NCBI RefSeq assembly: GCF_000165425.1
Contig: NW_001798966.1
Location: 186,001-250,000 of the forward strand
Source of the DNA: Paramecium tetraurelia
Lineage: Eukaryota > Ciliophora > Oligohymenophorea > Peniculida > Parameciidae
Direction of reading: 5' to 3'
Length of the DNA stretch: 64,000 bases
Every line of letters begins with the position of its first letter. The stretch's first letter is position 1. The notes below the pieces were generated by a model. That model ran no database searches, was not told the origin of the DNA, and saw only the letters and a list, made by a program, of their open reading frames with translations. This document shows, one piece after another, positions 48,104 through 60,828 of this stretch. The position numbers were made by a program, and so were the translations under genes.

Positions 48104-49577
48104 ATGTCTAAAATCGATGAACAATAGATCATCAAAAATACTAAAAGTATGCAGAAGATGCAGGAAATTGCAGATCGCATCTATGCTACTACTGGTGATT
48201 TAACCAAAAGTACGAACATAGCAATATATAGCAATTAGTTCTGATAGCATCTTGAAACCGTCTAAATTGACATAAGAGTAATTATTAATACAGGCTAAGA
48301 AGATGGATAGTATTTAAGATAGTAAGTAGAAGAAGGGCAAAGGATAATAATCTACTTCAGCCAATAAAACAGAGTTGAACACAACTGAATGGTTGAATAA
48401 ATTATAGGAAATATAGTAATAACATAATGAAGAGAAGAAGAAACTTAGAGAGGAGCTTATAGCAAGATATGTGCAAAGGGAAATGGAATTCAAAAAAACT
48501 ATCGATGAATTACAATAAGAATTGAGATCTAGAACTGCCCTGGATCAGACTGATAAGAAAGTTATGGAGATGATTTACAAAGATCATAGTAAAATTATTG
48601 AAGGAATAAATAATATTTAATTGAGGACTTCTAAAATTCTAGTAGACTAAGAAAGAGATATTATAAGATTCTTTAATAATAAAATTAATGAGATAAAGAA
48701 ATAGTTTTAAGAGGAAAGAGAGAAGAAGGGCTAGAATGATAAAGAGTATATTTAGAAGGAGAATCAATTGATTAGCGAATTAGAGTGGATTAAGAGGATT
48801 GCTTAGAAAATTGATGATGAAAATCATTAGCTGATGTAGAAGTATAAAGAATTGAAAGTTGAGTATTAAACTTAGGAAAGAGATAGAGAAATGTTGATGA
48901 AAGAGTTGATAATCAAGAAGAAGGAAAATGCCATACTCAAATCATAAATTTAATAGTATGAAAAATTATTGAATGATGTTCAAAAAGAGGATGAATAAGA
49001 ATCCTATTAGGACTTAATCTTGGATAAATCGGGGGTTAAAAATCAAAAAACTGATAAATCTAAATAGTCATCCTAGCAATAAGTAAGACTTCCCTAAATA
49101 GCAAATCCATAAGCTTCATAAAATGTTGATGATGCTTCTAAAAACAAGTATGACATTTAATTTTAAGAGAGTAGATATTAGAATATTATTAAGACATATC
49201 AAGACACTTTGAAGAAGGAATAGAAAAGGCTGAGGGATATCAAATAACTTTATACAAAAGAATTGTCAGCAAAAACAGAATTATATAATATTTTGAGGCA
49301 GTGTATTGAAGATATTAAAGAAGAGATAATTTAAGTGAGGAGTGATGAGAGGACTTTGAAGAAAAATAAAAGTATTAAATGAGTTTATTTAGACCTAAGT
49401 AATGAAGAGGTGAAAATGGAGAAGGAAGATAGAGAGAAGCTGATTGAGAATTTATTGAAACATGAAAGAGTCATAGAAGTTATCAGCGATAAGATATTTT
49501 ATAACAAGAAAAACTATGATGAGACTCTTTTGCAATAGCAATAGGAAGAGACGAATTACAATGATGAATAATATTGA
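48104..49577 (+). CDS. Coiled-coil protein (476 aa)
   Basis: Introns of 22 and 21 nt give 477 codons, ATG 48104 to TGA 49575. Nearly all of residues 95-260 and 340-465 are coiled coil (WLNKLQEIQQQHNEEKKKL, DKKVMEMIYKDHSKIIEG). A Q/S-rich linker separates them. No domain is identified. Such proteins are common among ciliary and basal-body components; this is only a guess. Confidence 0.82.
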
Positions 49578-49958
49578 ATATTTTAATTTTAACTTAGTTA
49601 ATCACAACGTAGAACTTTTTGTAAATGCCTCAATAAGAAAATTGCTAATAGGGGTATTTTATCTTACACACCTATATTTTATAATCTAGTCTTATCACTA
49701 AACAATTATAAAATTGTAAGGCCTTTCTTAAAATTTCTAATAAATATTGACACATTATGTCAAATGCTTATCACAAGTATCGTCTACTATACAAGTCCTC
49801 TATTCATCAGGACATTTGTAAAAAACATAGTTTTAATCAGGGTCAATTGGTTGTTGGAATGTTACTAGGGCTATCAGAAATGTGAAAAATAGTTTGATAT
49901 AAGTGTAAATCGTTATAAATTATATACACACAACTTAATTAAAAAACAAAGAGTAAAT
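49578..49958. other. Convergent intergenic region
   Basis: About 380 bases between converging genes; no gene seen. Confidence 0.4.
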
Positions 49959-50984
49959 TCAAATTGAAATTGTGATTTATGAGACTTGCAAATGCTCCTC
50001 TCTAGCATATTTTCTCTTCACAGCTGGATACAAAGTATTGTTTTAATTGTTGTAGTAAAGCTACAATAAATAAGTGGCACAATATTTTGATTCGTCTGTG
50101 ATTTCCATTTCGGATTATATTCCTAAAATTTTGTTTGACAAGAGCAATGCCGAGTGAGCCAGTTATGAAGGCATATATTGTAGACTTTCATAACTATGCA
50201 AGGCAATCTCAAGTATGTAGGATGATAATTGAAATTGTTGGGTTTGAAATACTTTATTGTCTTCAATTTAAGTGTTTTCAATAACAGTAAATTCTAAGAA
50301 TCTTAGAGGACTGATGTAGTTTAGTGAAAAGTTAACAGTATTCAAAATGGAGCCTTCCATTTAGAGTATTTCTTCCTTGGTGTAGGCTCTGTCACAGACG
50401 TAGACAAAGTCTTTGATATTTGGAGGGTAGATTTCTTCAAATTTGGATGCAATGAAGAGGGATGCAACGCCCACCAATTGGAGTCGGTTCCTCTTGACGA
50501 TGTTGACACTAAGGTATCTGTCTATGAGGTTGATGGCTAGATAGAGACTGTTTGGAGACTAGAGGATATTAGATGTGACAAAATACAAGTTTGAATTTCA
50601 TGTGAACTTCTTCAATCCAGTCGATAAGGATGGACCTCATTTTTTAATTGATATCTTTTTGGGTTTGTTCCATAAAGCAGGAGTTAGGTAAGTAGTTACT
50701 CTAATTGAATAGAATAATTGATTTACTTATTCTTCTAAAATGTATCGAAATATGTCCTTTCTATAATTGCTAATGAATTGGGGGTTGCTTAATTCTTCGT
50801 CCATTCTACTACTGCTCAGACATGATTCATTATATTCTTCATCCATAGTGCTTCCCGATCCGCATGTTGAGGTTCGTTAATGTTTTGGGACTTTTTCGAA
50901 TGTTACTGATTTCGAGTTTCTTCTTAAGGAATTATATAAAGTGTTGTTGTTTTAATCTTCTATTTAGGTAAGAGAGGCAATCAT
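49959..50984 (-). CDS. B-type mitotic cyclin
   Basis: Introns of 26 and 28 nt give 323 residues. The cyclin box has MRSILIDWIEEVHMKFKL, LAINLIDRYLS, KRNRLQLVGVASLFIASKFEE, PPNIKDFVYVCDRAY and LQMEGSILNTVNFSL. The MRxILIDW and VGVASLFIASKFEE blocks are the core of the A/B-type mitotic cyclin box that binds and activates a Cdk. The N-terminal 110 residues are polar; no clear RxxL destruction box stands out. The C-terminal cyclin fold has YAREEHLQV. Confidence 0.93.
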
Positions 50985-51243
50985 TGCAATTAATTTAAAT
51001 TCGAATTATTGTTTTTATTTATTAATTTTGTTATTTCTTCAAATATTGGGGAAATGCCCAATTTGAATTTGAATTTCAAATTATGTTTTAATAACAGTTA
51101 TTAAATGCTTTCCTATTTCTCGCGCATATTCACTTTACTTCCCCATTCACCACGAGACTAATCTAAACTATATATACATTCATTAAATTGTTTCCTTCAA
51201 TTTTTCGGCATTTTGTCAATAAGTGAAGGCTACAACACCCAAA

Positions 51244-51733
51244 ATGGGCTATCAAATGGAGAATCCCTAATAAATCATCCTTAAAATAGACTCTAAGTAA
51301 ACATCTATTAATTCAAAATACAATATACTATAGTTTGGAAATAAGAATATTAGACTAAATATGCAGTTTGAACTTGATGGCGTGAACTTATATATATAAT
51401 TAGACATCTTAGTTGATTTAATGAGGAATTTAAATTCAATATACAACTTTAAGAAGGAAGAGCAATTTTGCAATAAATTATTCAAAAAATTTTATAATAA
51501 TTTTTATTTGCCATTCCTTTCCTAATTAATCCTTGCATCTTAATGAACATGATTTTGATAAATTTTATTCCTAAATCCATTTCTGTTATTTTGATCCTCA
51601 TTTCAACTCAAATTAGAGTATGCTGACTTATTGTAATGAGAACTACCTTACTTTAAGAATAAAATTGGAAGATTCTTATGAGAAAGCGTTGATGCATTCT
51701 GGAGAACACGAAAATGGTTGTCTTGAAGACTGA
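51244..51733 (+). pseudogene. Small orphan gene, apparently broken by a frameshift
   Basis: ATG 51244 opens a 100-codon frame (MGYQMENPQQIILKIDSKQ) ending at TGA 51544. The +1 frame then stays open through LNEHDFDKFYSQIHFCYFD and EDSYEKALMHSGEHENGC to TGA 51731. The text on both sides looks coding, but no GT...AG intron lies between them. An A6 run near 51485 is a possible slip site. It could be a pseudogene, an assembly error, or two small genes. Confidence 0.4.
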
Positions 51734-51946
51734 TTTAGAAAATAATTTTATAATAATCACATTAATATAAGGGGGGTATTAAGATAAATCATAAAATTTC
51801 TTCATAAAATTTTAACTAAGTGAAAACAATTCGTATGACATCATATTTAGTTAATTACACATTATTAGATAGCTCATTATTTGAGAGTTAAATCCAGACT
51901 TAATGATGTTGCCTTATTTAAAAAAAATATCATTTATTTTTTTGCA

Positions 51947-54345
51947 ATGTCCATTTCAGAAGTCCAACACTAACTTAATTTGACAAGCTACTTGAATTAA
52001 TAAGCAACGGTGTCTGTGTTTCTCGGTGTAAAAGAGATCCAAATTGATCAGGTCTAACAATTAGCAACACATACCTACAAACTAACATTCAAGTAATGAG
52101 AATAATTAATGTTTTTAGGAACTCGAATAAAAAGATAATTTTGCACACGAAATCAAGCAATGCTCAAGTCACTGTAAGAATTTATAATAAAATCCCATAG
52201 GGTAACCAATTGGAAAAGGATTATATGATTGCGTAAAAATTATCAGCTGCAAACATGCCAGTCCCCAAGGCATTATTCTATTGTGGAGATCAATCCATAG
52301 TGGGCGTGCCTTTTTATGCAACTGAATATGTGGAAGGAAGACTATTCAACGATAAGAAGTTATTGAGTGTTTCTCAGACAGAAAAGAAATTGTTGTTTTA
52401 GGAGGTATCAAAAGCCTTGGCTCATTTACATTCTATCAGTTTAAATTATTTGGGACTTGGAGAATTGGAATCTCAAACTAGTCAATACCAAACACTCAAT
52501 AAAAAATTATATAACCTATACAAATTACATGAGACCAAAATTTCAACAAATGTGGAAGATTTATTGTATTGGTTGTCATTAAACTCACCAGTGAAATCAG
52601 AATTGGATAATCTTTGTTTGGTGCATGGTGACTTTTCATTATCCAAAGTTGTCTTCCATCCAACTGAACCAAAGGTCTTGGCCATCCTAGATTGGTAATA
52701 AGCCTAATTAGGAAATGCATTCATCGACTTGGCTAGTTTTGTCTCACCCTACTACATCCCCTATTCAAATGGATAACACCAAATTGATGGATGGTTTGGA
52801 ATTGAAGAAATTATTGCTCAACCCAATCTCCAAGAGGTCTTATCAGCCTATTTCACAACAAGATCAAGCGAAACTACTCAAGACATCAATTACCAACTGG
52901 TAATTTCATTGTTGAAACAATCAATCGATCAACAAATCCTCTATAAACAAACCAAAGAAGAGAAATATCAAGATAACTCTCATTTCATATCCAAGGCAGG
53001 TTATGAATTGCTATTGAGAACCACTGAAGGAGATCCTTTCGGAATAAAATTGAGAGCCAATAATGATGGTTAATTGTGGTCCAACTGGCCAGTTTCATAA
53101 AGATGCAAGAGTTACTACTATAGAATCAAGGATTTCATGAAGGATGAAATTTTCCCAGTTGAAAAAGCCATCTTGGATAAGGCCAGAGCAGTTCCAAGAA
53201 CAGTGAAAAACAAACCAATTGTAGAAATAGAAGAACTCTAAAGAAAAGCCAAAGCTGTTGGATTGTGGAACTTATTCATCTCAGATCCCATGTATGGCAA
53301 AGGATTAACTAATTTGGAGTATGTGTACCTTTCAGAACTCATGGGATTAAGTTATCTTGCTCATGAAGTGTTTAATTGTTTCGCACCAGAAACAGGAAAT
53401 ATCAAATTGCTGATCGCCTATGGAACACCACACCAGAAGGAGAAATACTTGAAACCATTATTGGAAGGATAATGCAAATCGTTTTTCGCAATGACTGAGA
53501 AGGATGTGCCATCTTCAGATCCAAATAATTTCTAATGCACCATCACACCTACTGAAGGGGGATTCATTCTCAATGGGGGCAAATGGTTTGTCTCCAGTGC
53601 TCCAGATGAAAGAGCCATCTTTGGAATCGTAATGGGTAAATCCTCCAAAGACATGAGCAACCCCATTGAATCATAATCGATGATTCTTGTTGACATGAAC
53701 AATCCCAAAATAAAAATTGTCAGACAATACTCTGTGTTGGGTTTCTTCGATGTGCCTCATGGTTATTCAGAAGTTGAATTTGATAATGCCTTCATTCCAC
53801 AAGAAAACCTCTTGGGACAACTTGGAGGAGCATTCAAAATGGCTTAAGGGAGATTATTGGGAGGAAGATTGCACCATTGTGTTAGACAAATTGGGTTAAC
53901 TAGGAGATGTCTAGATTTGATGATGGCGAGATCAGAGAAGAGAATCATTTTCAAGTAATCATTAAAGGATAATGCTGCCTTCTAAGAGAGATTAGGAGAT
54001 TTGGAAATTGCGTTCTAATCATGCAGATTATTAAGTTTAAATGCTGGATTGCTATTGGATTCTGCAGGATCCAGACATTTACATACATTCATGGCTGTCA
54101 GTGAATGCAAGGCTCACATTCCCAAGGCTTGTCAATACATCATTGACCAATGCATTCAAGCATTCGGTGCCGAGGGAGTAACTGAAGAGCAACCATTGAC
54201 TCTTGCATACCGTTTTGCCAGAGCTATTAGATTCATGGATGGACCATGTGAAATCCACCTTAGACAAATCTCAAGATTTGCTTATGGAAATCACTTATTC
54301 AATGATCTAAACAATGCTCAAGGATATGGATTAGCAAAGCTATGA
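51947..54345 (+). CDS. APH-kinase / acyl-CoA dehydrogenase fusion (ACAD10/11 type)
   Basis: One 26-nt intron gives 790 residues. The N-terminal part (about 30-330) is an aminoglycoside-phosphotransferase-like kinase: [30 protein letters not shown] and ILDW. The normal catalytic N after HGDxxxx is K here. The C-terminal part (about 400-780) is an acyl-CoA dehydrogenase: [57 protein letters not shown] and the FAD/CoA-site region [11 protein letters not shown], with [16 protein letters not shown]10/11 proteins process 4-hydroxy fatty acyl-CoAs, the kinase adding phosphate before the dehydrogenase acts. No peroxisomal SKL ends the protein (it ends AKL, a PTS1 variant). Confidence 0.92.
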
Positions 54346-54523
54346 TTTATTTAGTAAATAACAAATATATAATTTAAAATATAAATTATGCACATATATA
54401 AACTCTACACTAAATTATATTACACATCAAACCACCTCCTTGCCTATTAATTTTACTTAATATAAACTGAGCATTTTATATTAAGTTATTTCCCTTAAAT
54501 AATTTATTTAAATCATTATATCA

Positions 54524-55656
54524 ATGAGCACAGGACTTGCTAAACCCAAAAAACTCAAACTTACAGATTATGAAGTCTTTCAAACCTTGGGCACTGGTAA
54601 TCCATAATTGAAATCCTGAATTTTAGGTTCATTCGGAAGAGTGAAACTGGCAAGGAATAAACAAACCAACAAATATGTCGCCTTGAAAAGTCTAAAAAAG
54701 GCAGAGATTATAAGACTCAAGCAAGTTGATCACGTGATTAATGAAAACACTATTTTAGGCAATCTACAACATCCATTCATTGTAAAAATCCATCATCATT
54801 CTTAGGTAACCTTTGAAGGCTTCTGCCAAGATCCAAGATATCTCTATCTAGTCTTAGAATTCGTTTCTGGAGGAGAGTTGTTCACTTACTTAAGAAGCAT
54901 CGGAAGACTCGATACTTAACATGCAGCGTATGATTGTGAGCTAATCTTAGCTTTTACGGTGCACAAGTTGCCTCAATCTTTGAGTATCTGCATTCCAAGA
55001 ATATCGTCTATAGAGATCTTAAACCAGAGAACTTATTGATTGCAGATGATGGATATCTCAAATTAACAGATTTCGGCTTTGCCAAAGTAGTCGAAGGAAG
55101 AACCTACACTTTATGCGGAACTCCAGAGTACTTGGCTCCAGAAATCTTGTTGAACAAAGGACATGGCAAGGCTGTCGATTGGTGGACTTTGGGAATTCTT
55201 AATTTATGAAATGAATGCAGGAATTGATCCATTCTCAGACGAAGATCCCATGGCTATTTATCAAAAGATATTGAAGGGCAAAGTCAAATTCCCAAAAAGC
55301 TTTGATAAGTAATCCTTATTCATTAAACCCTAAGGAATGCCAAATCTTTAGTCAAACATTTACTTGTGGCTGATCTTTCTAAAAGATATGGAAACTTAAA
55401 AAATGGTAATACTCTCATTTCTAACCTAAGGCGCTGCCGATATCAAAAATCACAGATGGTTTGGAAGTCTAGATTGGAATCTCCTTACTTAAAAGAAATT
55501 GCCTGTCCCCTACAAACCTGTTGTGAAGTAACCACTCTATTCTCATTTCCCTTTATTAGAGCTCCCAATGATACATCCAATTTTTCATCCTATCCAGAGT
55601 CCGATACCCAAAGTCCTGCTCTCAAACCAGCAGACGATCCCTTCTTAGAATGGTGA
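54524..55656 (+). CDS. cAMP-dependent protein kinase catalytic subunit, with one apparent frameshift
   Basis: Six introns (30, 24, 23, 26, 25, 32 nt) are placed, the first splitting the glycine loop [13 protein letters not shown]. Key parts are [15 protein letters not shown] joined to [56 protein letters not shown] and the AGC-type tail ending DDPFLEW in place of the FxxF motif. These identify a PKA-C-type AGC kinase, about 323 residues, activated by release from a cAMP-bound regulatory subunit. At 55201 an extra A shifts the frame within the conserved LGILIYEM; as written the frame stops at TGA 55207-55209. Everything after is normal, so sequencing or assembly error is likely. Confidence 0.92.
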
Positions 55657-57210
55657 TTAATAGAGCATTATTCATTATAATAAATTCAACTATGTATTCT
55701 CATACATAAAATAACTATAATAAACTTTATAATCGAATAAATTATAATAAAATTAATGGGAACTTAACTTATATAACATTTATAAGGAATATTTTAATTT
55801 AGTCAAAAATTCTTATACTTACTATATATTTTAGAACACACTTTCTATCTAAGACCCAATTTTTTGGTTTTAGTTTATCTTACATTCAAATCCATTACCA
55901 ACAAGAATCTGTTTAAATATTAAAATATTTAAAAGCTTGAAATTTTACTGTTAATTATACAAGCATCTCAAAAAGATCTCTCTATAAACTATCCAAAGCA
56001 TTTTAATTTGTTAATATAACTATTAGCATGATAAATTTATAATGTCATTTATTTAATAATTTTTATTATAAATCAACATTATTTCTTTAATAGGAACAGT
56101 TATGCAACTTTCTTATTCTCCAAAAATAGTAACTATTATAAATTTACTATCTATTAAAGATTCTTTTTATCTTAATCAAAAGAATTAAATGTAATCAACT
56201 AAAATAAGAAATTGAACTAATTCATTCTTTAACATCGAGTATATGATATTAATTATAAATTGAGATTCCTCTGATAAAATAATCTCACTTCTTGTTAGTA
56301 TTAATTTAATATTTTATCAATTGTAAGATCCTTTCAATTATTTTGATAACCCATATGATAAATCTCTGCTTATTTTTATTGATAATACTGTTAAAGTATT
56401 GATCGAAATTTTTAATACTTAAAAATTAGCCAATCTTCATTCCATATTTATAAAGATATTGAATGTATTTTGCTTTAAATTATTTCTTTAAGTCTAGGAT
56501 TACAAACTTTACCCAGAGTATTAGAATTATAATACTTATCTTTCGACTAATTCAAGAAAATAAATGAGGGCAGTAATCATAAATAATAAGAATCATTTAA
56601 TTCTATTGATATTATTTGTTGAGACAATGTTATTTTCAGATAAAAATCAAGATCCTTACTGAGAACCAAAACTATTAATCTAATTAAATTTAATTCCCAA
56701 ATTCATTTGATCTTTATCTAAATCGTTTGTAAATATATTAATATATATTAAATAATCAGATCATAATATAATTTCTCTTCAGTTATTTAAAACATCTTTC
56801 GAAAATAATCAATAAAATATGTTCTCTCTTTCAAGAATCCGCTCTAATAAGTATTAAACAAATGATGAAGATCTAAATGTAATATTTATTTAATTTATAT
56901 ATGATCACCAATTTTATTGATGTTTAAAAAGGATTTTTGAAAAAATAAATGGATAAGTTAACGAGGTTTTAATAAATCTTTAAGTTAAAATAATGTATGT
57001 TAGATATTTGATAAAATTATTATATACTAATGATTATCTATACATTTGCAGTGCTTATTAATTAATTTATTTTAGTAAAAGATCTTTTTAAATATAACGT
57101 CAGCTAGTTTGCAAATATCTCAAAAATGATCATTAAAAACATAATATATTACCATTTTTGTTGAGTCATTCCAATTGATTATTTCACACCCAATTCTTCA
57201 TCTCTAATAG
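55657..57210. other. Longest gene-free region (1.55 kb)
   Basis: No supported gene on either strand under the ciliate code. The DNA is very AT-rich with many A/T runs and short direct repeats of TTAAT-like words. It may hold regulatory sequence, a degraded gene or an unrecognised short RNA, but I can show none of these. Confidence 0.4.
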
Positions 57211-59253
57211 ATGTGTGAATATAGAATTTATAAAATTGACAATGATAGGTATTTTAACAAAACTTTCATTTCAATATAAAATTAATAAATACTAGTTGCT
57301 TGCAACCTACATAAATCTGTTTAAGCTAGCATCAATGATAGGCTATACAAGAAAAAAGTCGTTGTTCATTAAAATCCAGCAAAAATTGCAAAATTTAATG
57401 ATCAAATTTTTACCTAGAAATCCGAGAATATGCTCTGGGTTAAGGATTATGGTATTTATGTTGTTCATTAGATTGGTTTCAAATTTATTTATTGGATTAG
57501 GTATGAAGGAGTATTACCACTAAATATAGATGTAAATAATAATTATTAAATGCAATACTACGAGTAAGACATTGAAGATGAAAGTATGAATAATCAAATA
57601 ACTTCCAGTATCGGATACTTCATAAGACGATTCTCCATTAAAGCGATGCATGACAGCTCCTGCTGGGCCTTTGACAGAGTTTGAAGAATTTAAAAGGTAT
57701 TACCTATTGTATTAAGTTTGTCTAGATCACCAGAATACGATCTCTTGGAAAAGGCATACAGACTATCGAGTTAACTTGTTTAGAGAGATTTTCATAAATA
57801 TGATCTAGACAATCCTGAAGGATAGAAATAATGCAAAAAGTTTTTATAAAATCTCGAAAAAATGTGTGAAGTAATTAAATGTAATAACACAGGTTTATTA
57901 GGTTAAGGTTGAATCTCGTGAATATAGGAATCATTTTTCAAAAGCCTATAAAATCTTATATACATAGAATAAATTGTGTTACTTGACTGAAATTCTCGAT
58001 AGTGCTCAAGAAGGTTCTTTTAAGTAATTAGAATAGGGTTTCCTTATTTGTGGGTAAACTCTGAGAAATATTCGTTCACTCTTGAAGTTTTGGAAGCCGG
58101 AATAAAGTTAGTCGATGCCTTTTATAAAGTGTAGCATGCCATCAGACATCTCTACACAAACACCCTTTAAGAGAGTCCAGATTTCTAAAGGTCTAATTTG
58201 ATACTAGAGATTTAATATTTGTTAGAAAATTTTGATGATATATGGGTGCAATTCGAGAAGGTACTTATGATGAGATTGAGTTATAGTTATATGTGAAGGA
58301 ATTGATGGAGATAGAGGGGAAGGCGCGAAGATTTATATTATAGGCCATTTAGATAGATAAGGAGATGCAATCAATAGAAATAAGAGAAAAACTAAGAGGA
58401 AAGATTTTGGTGACGAGTGAAAGCTACTTACAATTAAAAACAGCAGTATGAGAATGTGTATATTGTTAGTTTTGCAAAGTGTTAGCTTAGATTAATTCAG
58501 TGGCAAATGTGGAAGGCAAGGGAAGAGATGATTTAGGAGTGAATATTTTATTGGAAGCGGAGGGCATAACAAGAAGAGTGACTTAAGAATAATCCAAGGC
58601 TGTAAGGAGATTAGCTGATAGTATAAAAATGAAGTATAAAATTATGAAATAATAGTTTTAAAAAGTTTAGAGAGTAGATGCGGAAATATGAGGAGAATAT
58701 TGAGATGGTGGATCCGTAGTTGAAGAATAATAGTGAATTAGTAGAGTTATTGGTTGAATATGAGACGCAATGGGAGAAGGGTTTGCATTACTTATTGGAG
58801 CCAAGAAAATATATTCAATTGATGCTATTTTCTCATATCATTGAGACCACAGCTGAGAAGCACATTCAATTTGCAGAATAGTTGGAATGCAGAGATAGTG
58901 ATATCTTTGTTACCATTCCATGTTTGATCGTATTGAAACATTTGGAAAATGAAGACAAGAATATTTGCAAGTATTTTCTGCCTATGTTGGATGATGAGAA
59001 TTCAAAATTGTATTCATAATTTGAACAGTTAAGATAAGACTTTATGAATTTTCGAGACTAGCATGCAAAATAATACGAATACTATAACTTGATTGAGAAG
59101 AAATTGCTAGGCATTGGACAAAATGATATTTGTGAATAAGTAAACGTATAGATAGATAGAATAATGCAAAAGATAAGATTATTATCAATAGAAATCTAAA
59201 GATATAATGCCATCGAATGGAATCTATTTATTGATGCTGCGATTAATACTTGA
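57211..59253 (+). CDS. Large orphan protein (620 aa)
   Basis: Seven introns (25, 29, 31, 23, 26, 24, 22 nt) give exactly 621 codons from ATG 57211 to TGA 59251. The N-terminus has MLWVKDYGIYVVHQIGFKF, a tightly packed aromatic segment. Then come SPEYDLLEKAYRL, a YLWVNSEKYSFTLEVLEAGI region, and a long helical C-terminal part. No known domain, transmembrane segment or catalytic motif is recognised. The helical repeat-like structure suggests a scaffold. Confidence 0.72.
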
Positions 59254-60102
59254 TGCTATTACATTAATTGTATTTTGTTTGATTTCCTATTCACTTTCTC
59301 AAATTAACTTAAATGGTTGTCATATTGTCGCAAACTATTCCTTTCCTTGCATCTGGAGCTGACAATTAATCCAATGTATCTTGAACTGCTGTTTTATTGA
59401 ATCTTCAGACAGTTGCATTTCTCAAAATTACATTGAAGTAATGAAGTAACTTTTATCAAAGAATTAAAATTATAAAACTAGAGTTAAGTTGATATTGATT
59501 AAAGAAGATTAACAATAACATAAATTATGTTTAACTTCATGCTCACATAAAATAAGTTCTGTTCTTTCGATTCTATTGTTCTCAACATAATTTTCTAGGT
59601 TATTATTTATAATTAATATCGAAGTTCGTATTAGTTATATATGATACTGATCTTTGAATCTCCTACATTTGCAAAGTATAAGATGTTCTTATAAATAAAA
59701 GCAGGATTGACAGTGATATCCAACACAATAATCAATTATTTATTTTATAATTATCATAAAACCATAAGCTTTGAAATTATTTCATTCTATAACCCCCTTT
59801 GGATTCATCAAAAATTCAGGCTTAATATAAAATAAACTTTATAGAGGAATTGAAGAAAAAATGAAAAGTATCCCTATATTCTTCCATATCGATCAAGCAA
59901 AACAAAAATAGATATATCATGATGTTGGTTTTGCAATTATTTTTCTTCAGTCCTATGCTTAATTCTTTATGATATATTGCATTTTAGATTTAGAAAAAAT
60001 GACAGATATTTCTGATTAATAACTTTATCCTTTTTTGACTAACTCAAATATGGACAATTCTATTTTCTATTATTTAATATCGTATAAAATTGTTATAAAT
60101 TA
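59254..60102. other. Convergent intergenic region
   Basis: About 850 AT-rich bases. Short chance frames only; nothing supported. Confidence 0.4.
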
Positions 60103-60790
60103 TCAGTATTTTCCTCTTTGAATCCAATCTGGTTCAATTTTAGTCCTCACTATGGCGCTATTTGATTGAACATTCCCAGGCTAAACATTATTGCTAGTTC
60201 TGACCATGATGTCACAATCCTTTGAAAATCGTTCTTAATGAGTTATGTTGGCATATGAATTGAATTAGTCATACATTTTGGTTTGCGAATAATCAATCAC
60301 ACTTGATGACCCCTCCAAATATCTTCTTATCTTATTTTTTACTATTAATTACTTTAGCATAATTCTTATCAATCTTCCCACTAATCTCACCCTATATCCT
60401 ACCTATTTGAGCATTGTTCCATTGCATATCTGCAGGGTACAATTCTCGATCTTTTGATTTGATTGCAATAATATTATCACCCTTTAACTTGAAAATCGGT
60501 TTATGAGCACTTTAATTTTAACTGCACGAAACGATATAATAAATCAATACCTTTTATTTGTCTTTCCTTTTAATCTCAATTGATCATAAAAGTCTCTCTC
60601 TAATGATAATAGTATTTTCAAATGTACATTCAACTCCATATGTATTCACCGATTTAGATTTCTGATCATTCTTACTAACTTATGCTTTTAGATAATGATT
60701 CGTAATGGCATACAGTGACTAAGCTCTTTGCTACTTGCCATCTGTGAATATTTGAGTAGGTCCATAATTTTTTAATAATCCAGGTCTCAT
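60103..60790 (-). CDS. Orphan protein (202 aa)
   Basis: Introns of 28, 29 and 22 nt give 203 codons. It starts MRPGLLKNYGPTQIF and has KPIFKLKGDNIIAIKSKDREL, a beta-rich basic stretch, then YLEGSSSVIDYSQ and a C-terminal TKIEPDWIQRGKY. It is basic and soluble-looking. No family recognised. It lies 38 nt from the next gene on the same strand. Confidence 0.72.
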
Positions 60791-60828
60791 TACAAATTAT
60801 AAATTAATTCTGATATAAATATAATAGA

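Noticed and set aside
57296-57523. 75-codon plus-strand frame as a gene
   Set aside because: It is a shadow of the 57211-59253 gene, whose frame here reads continuous coding text joined to the later exons.
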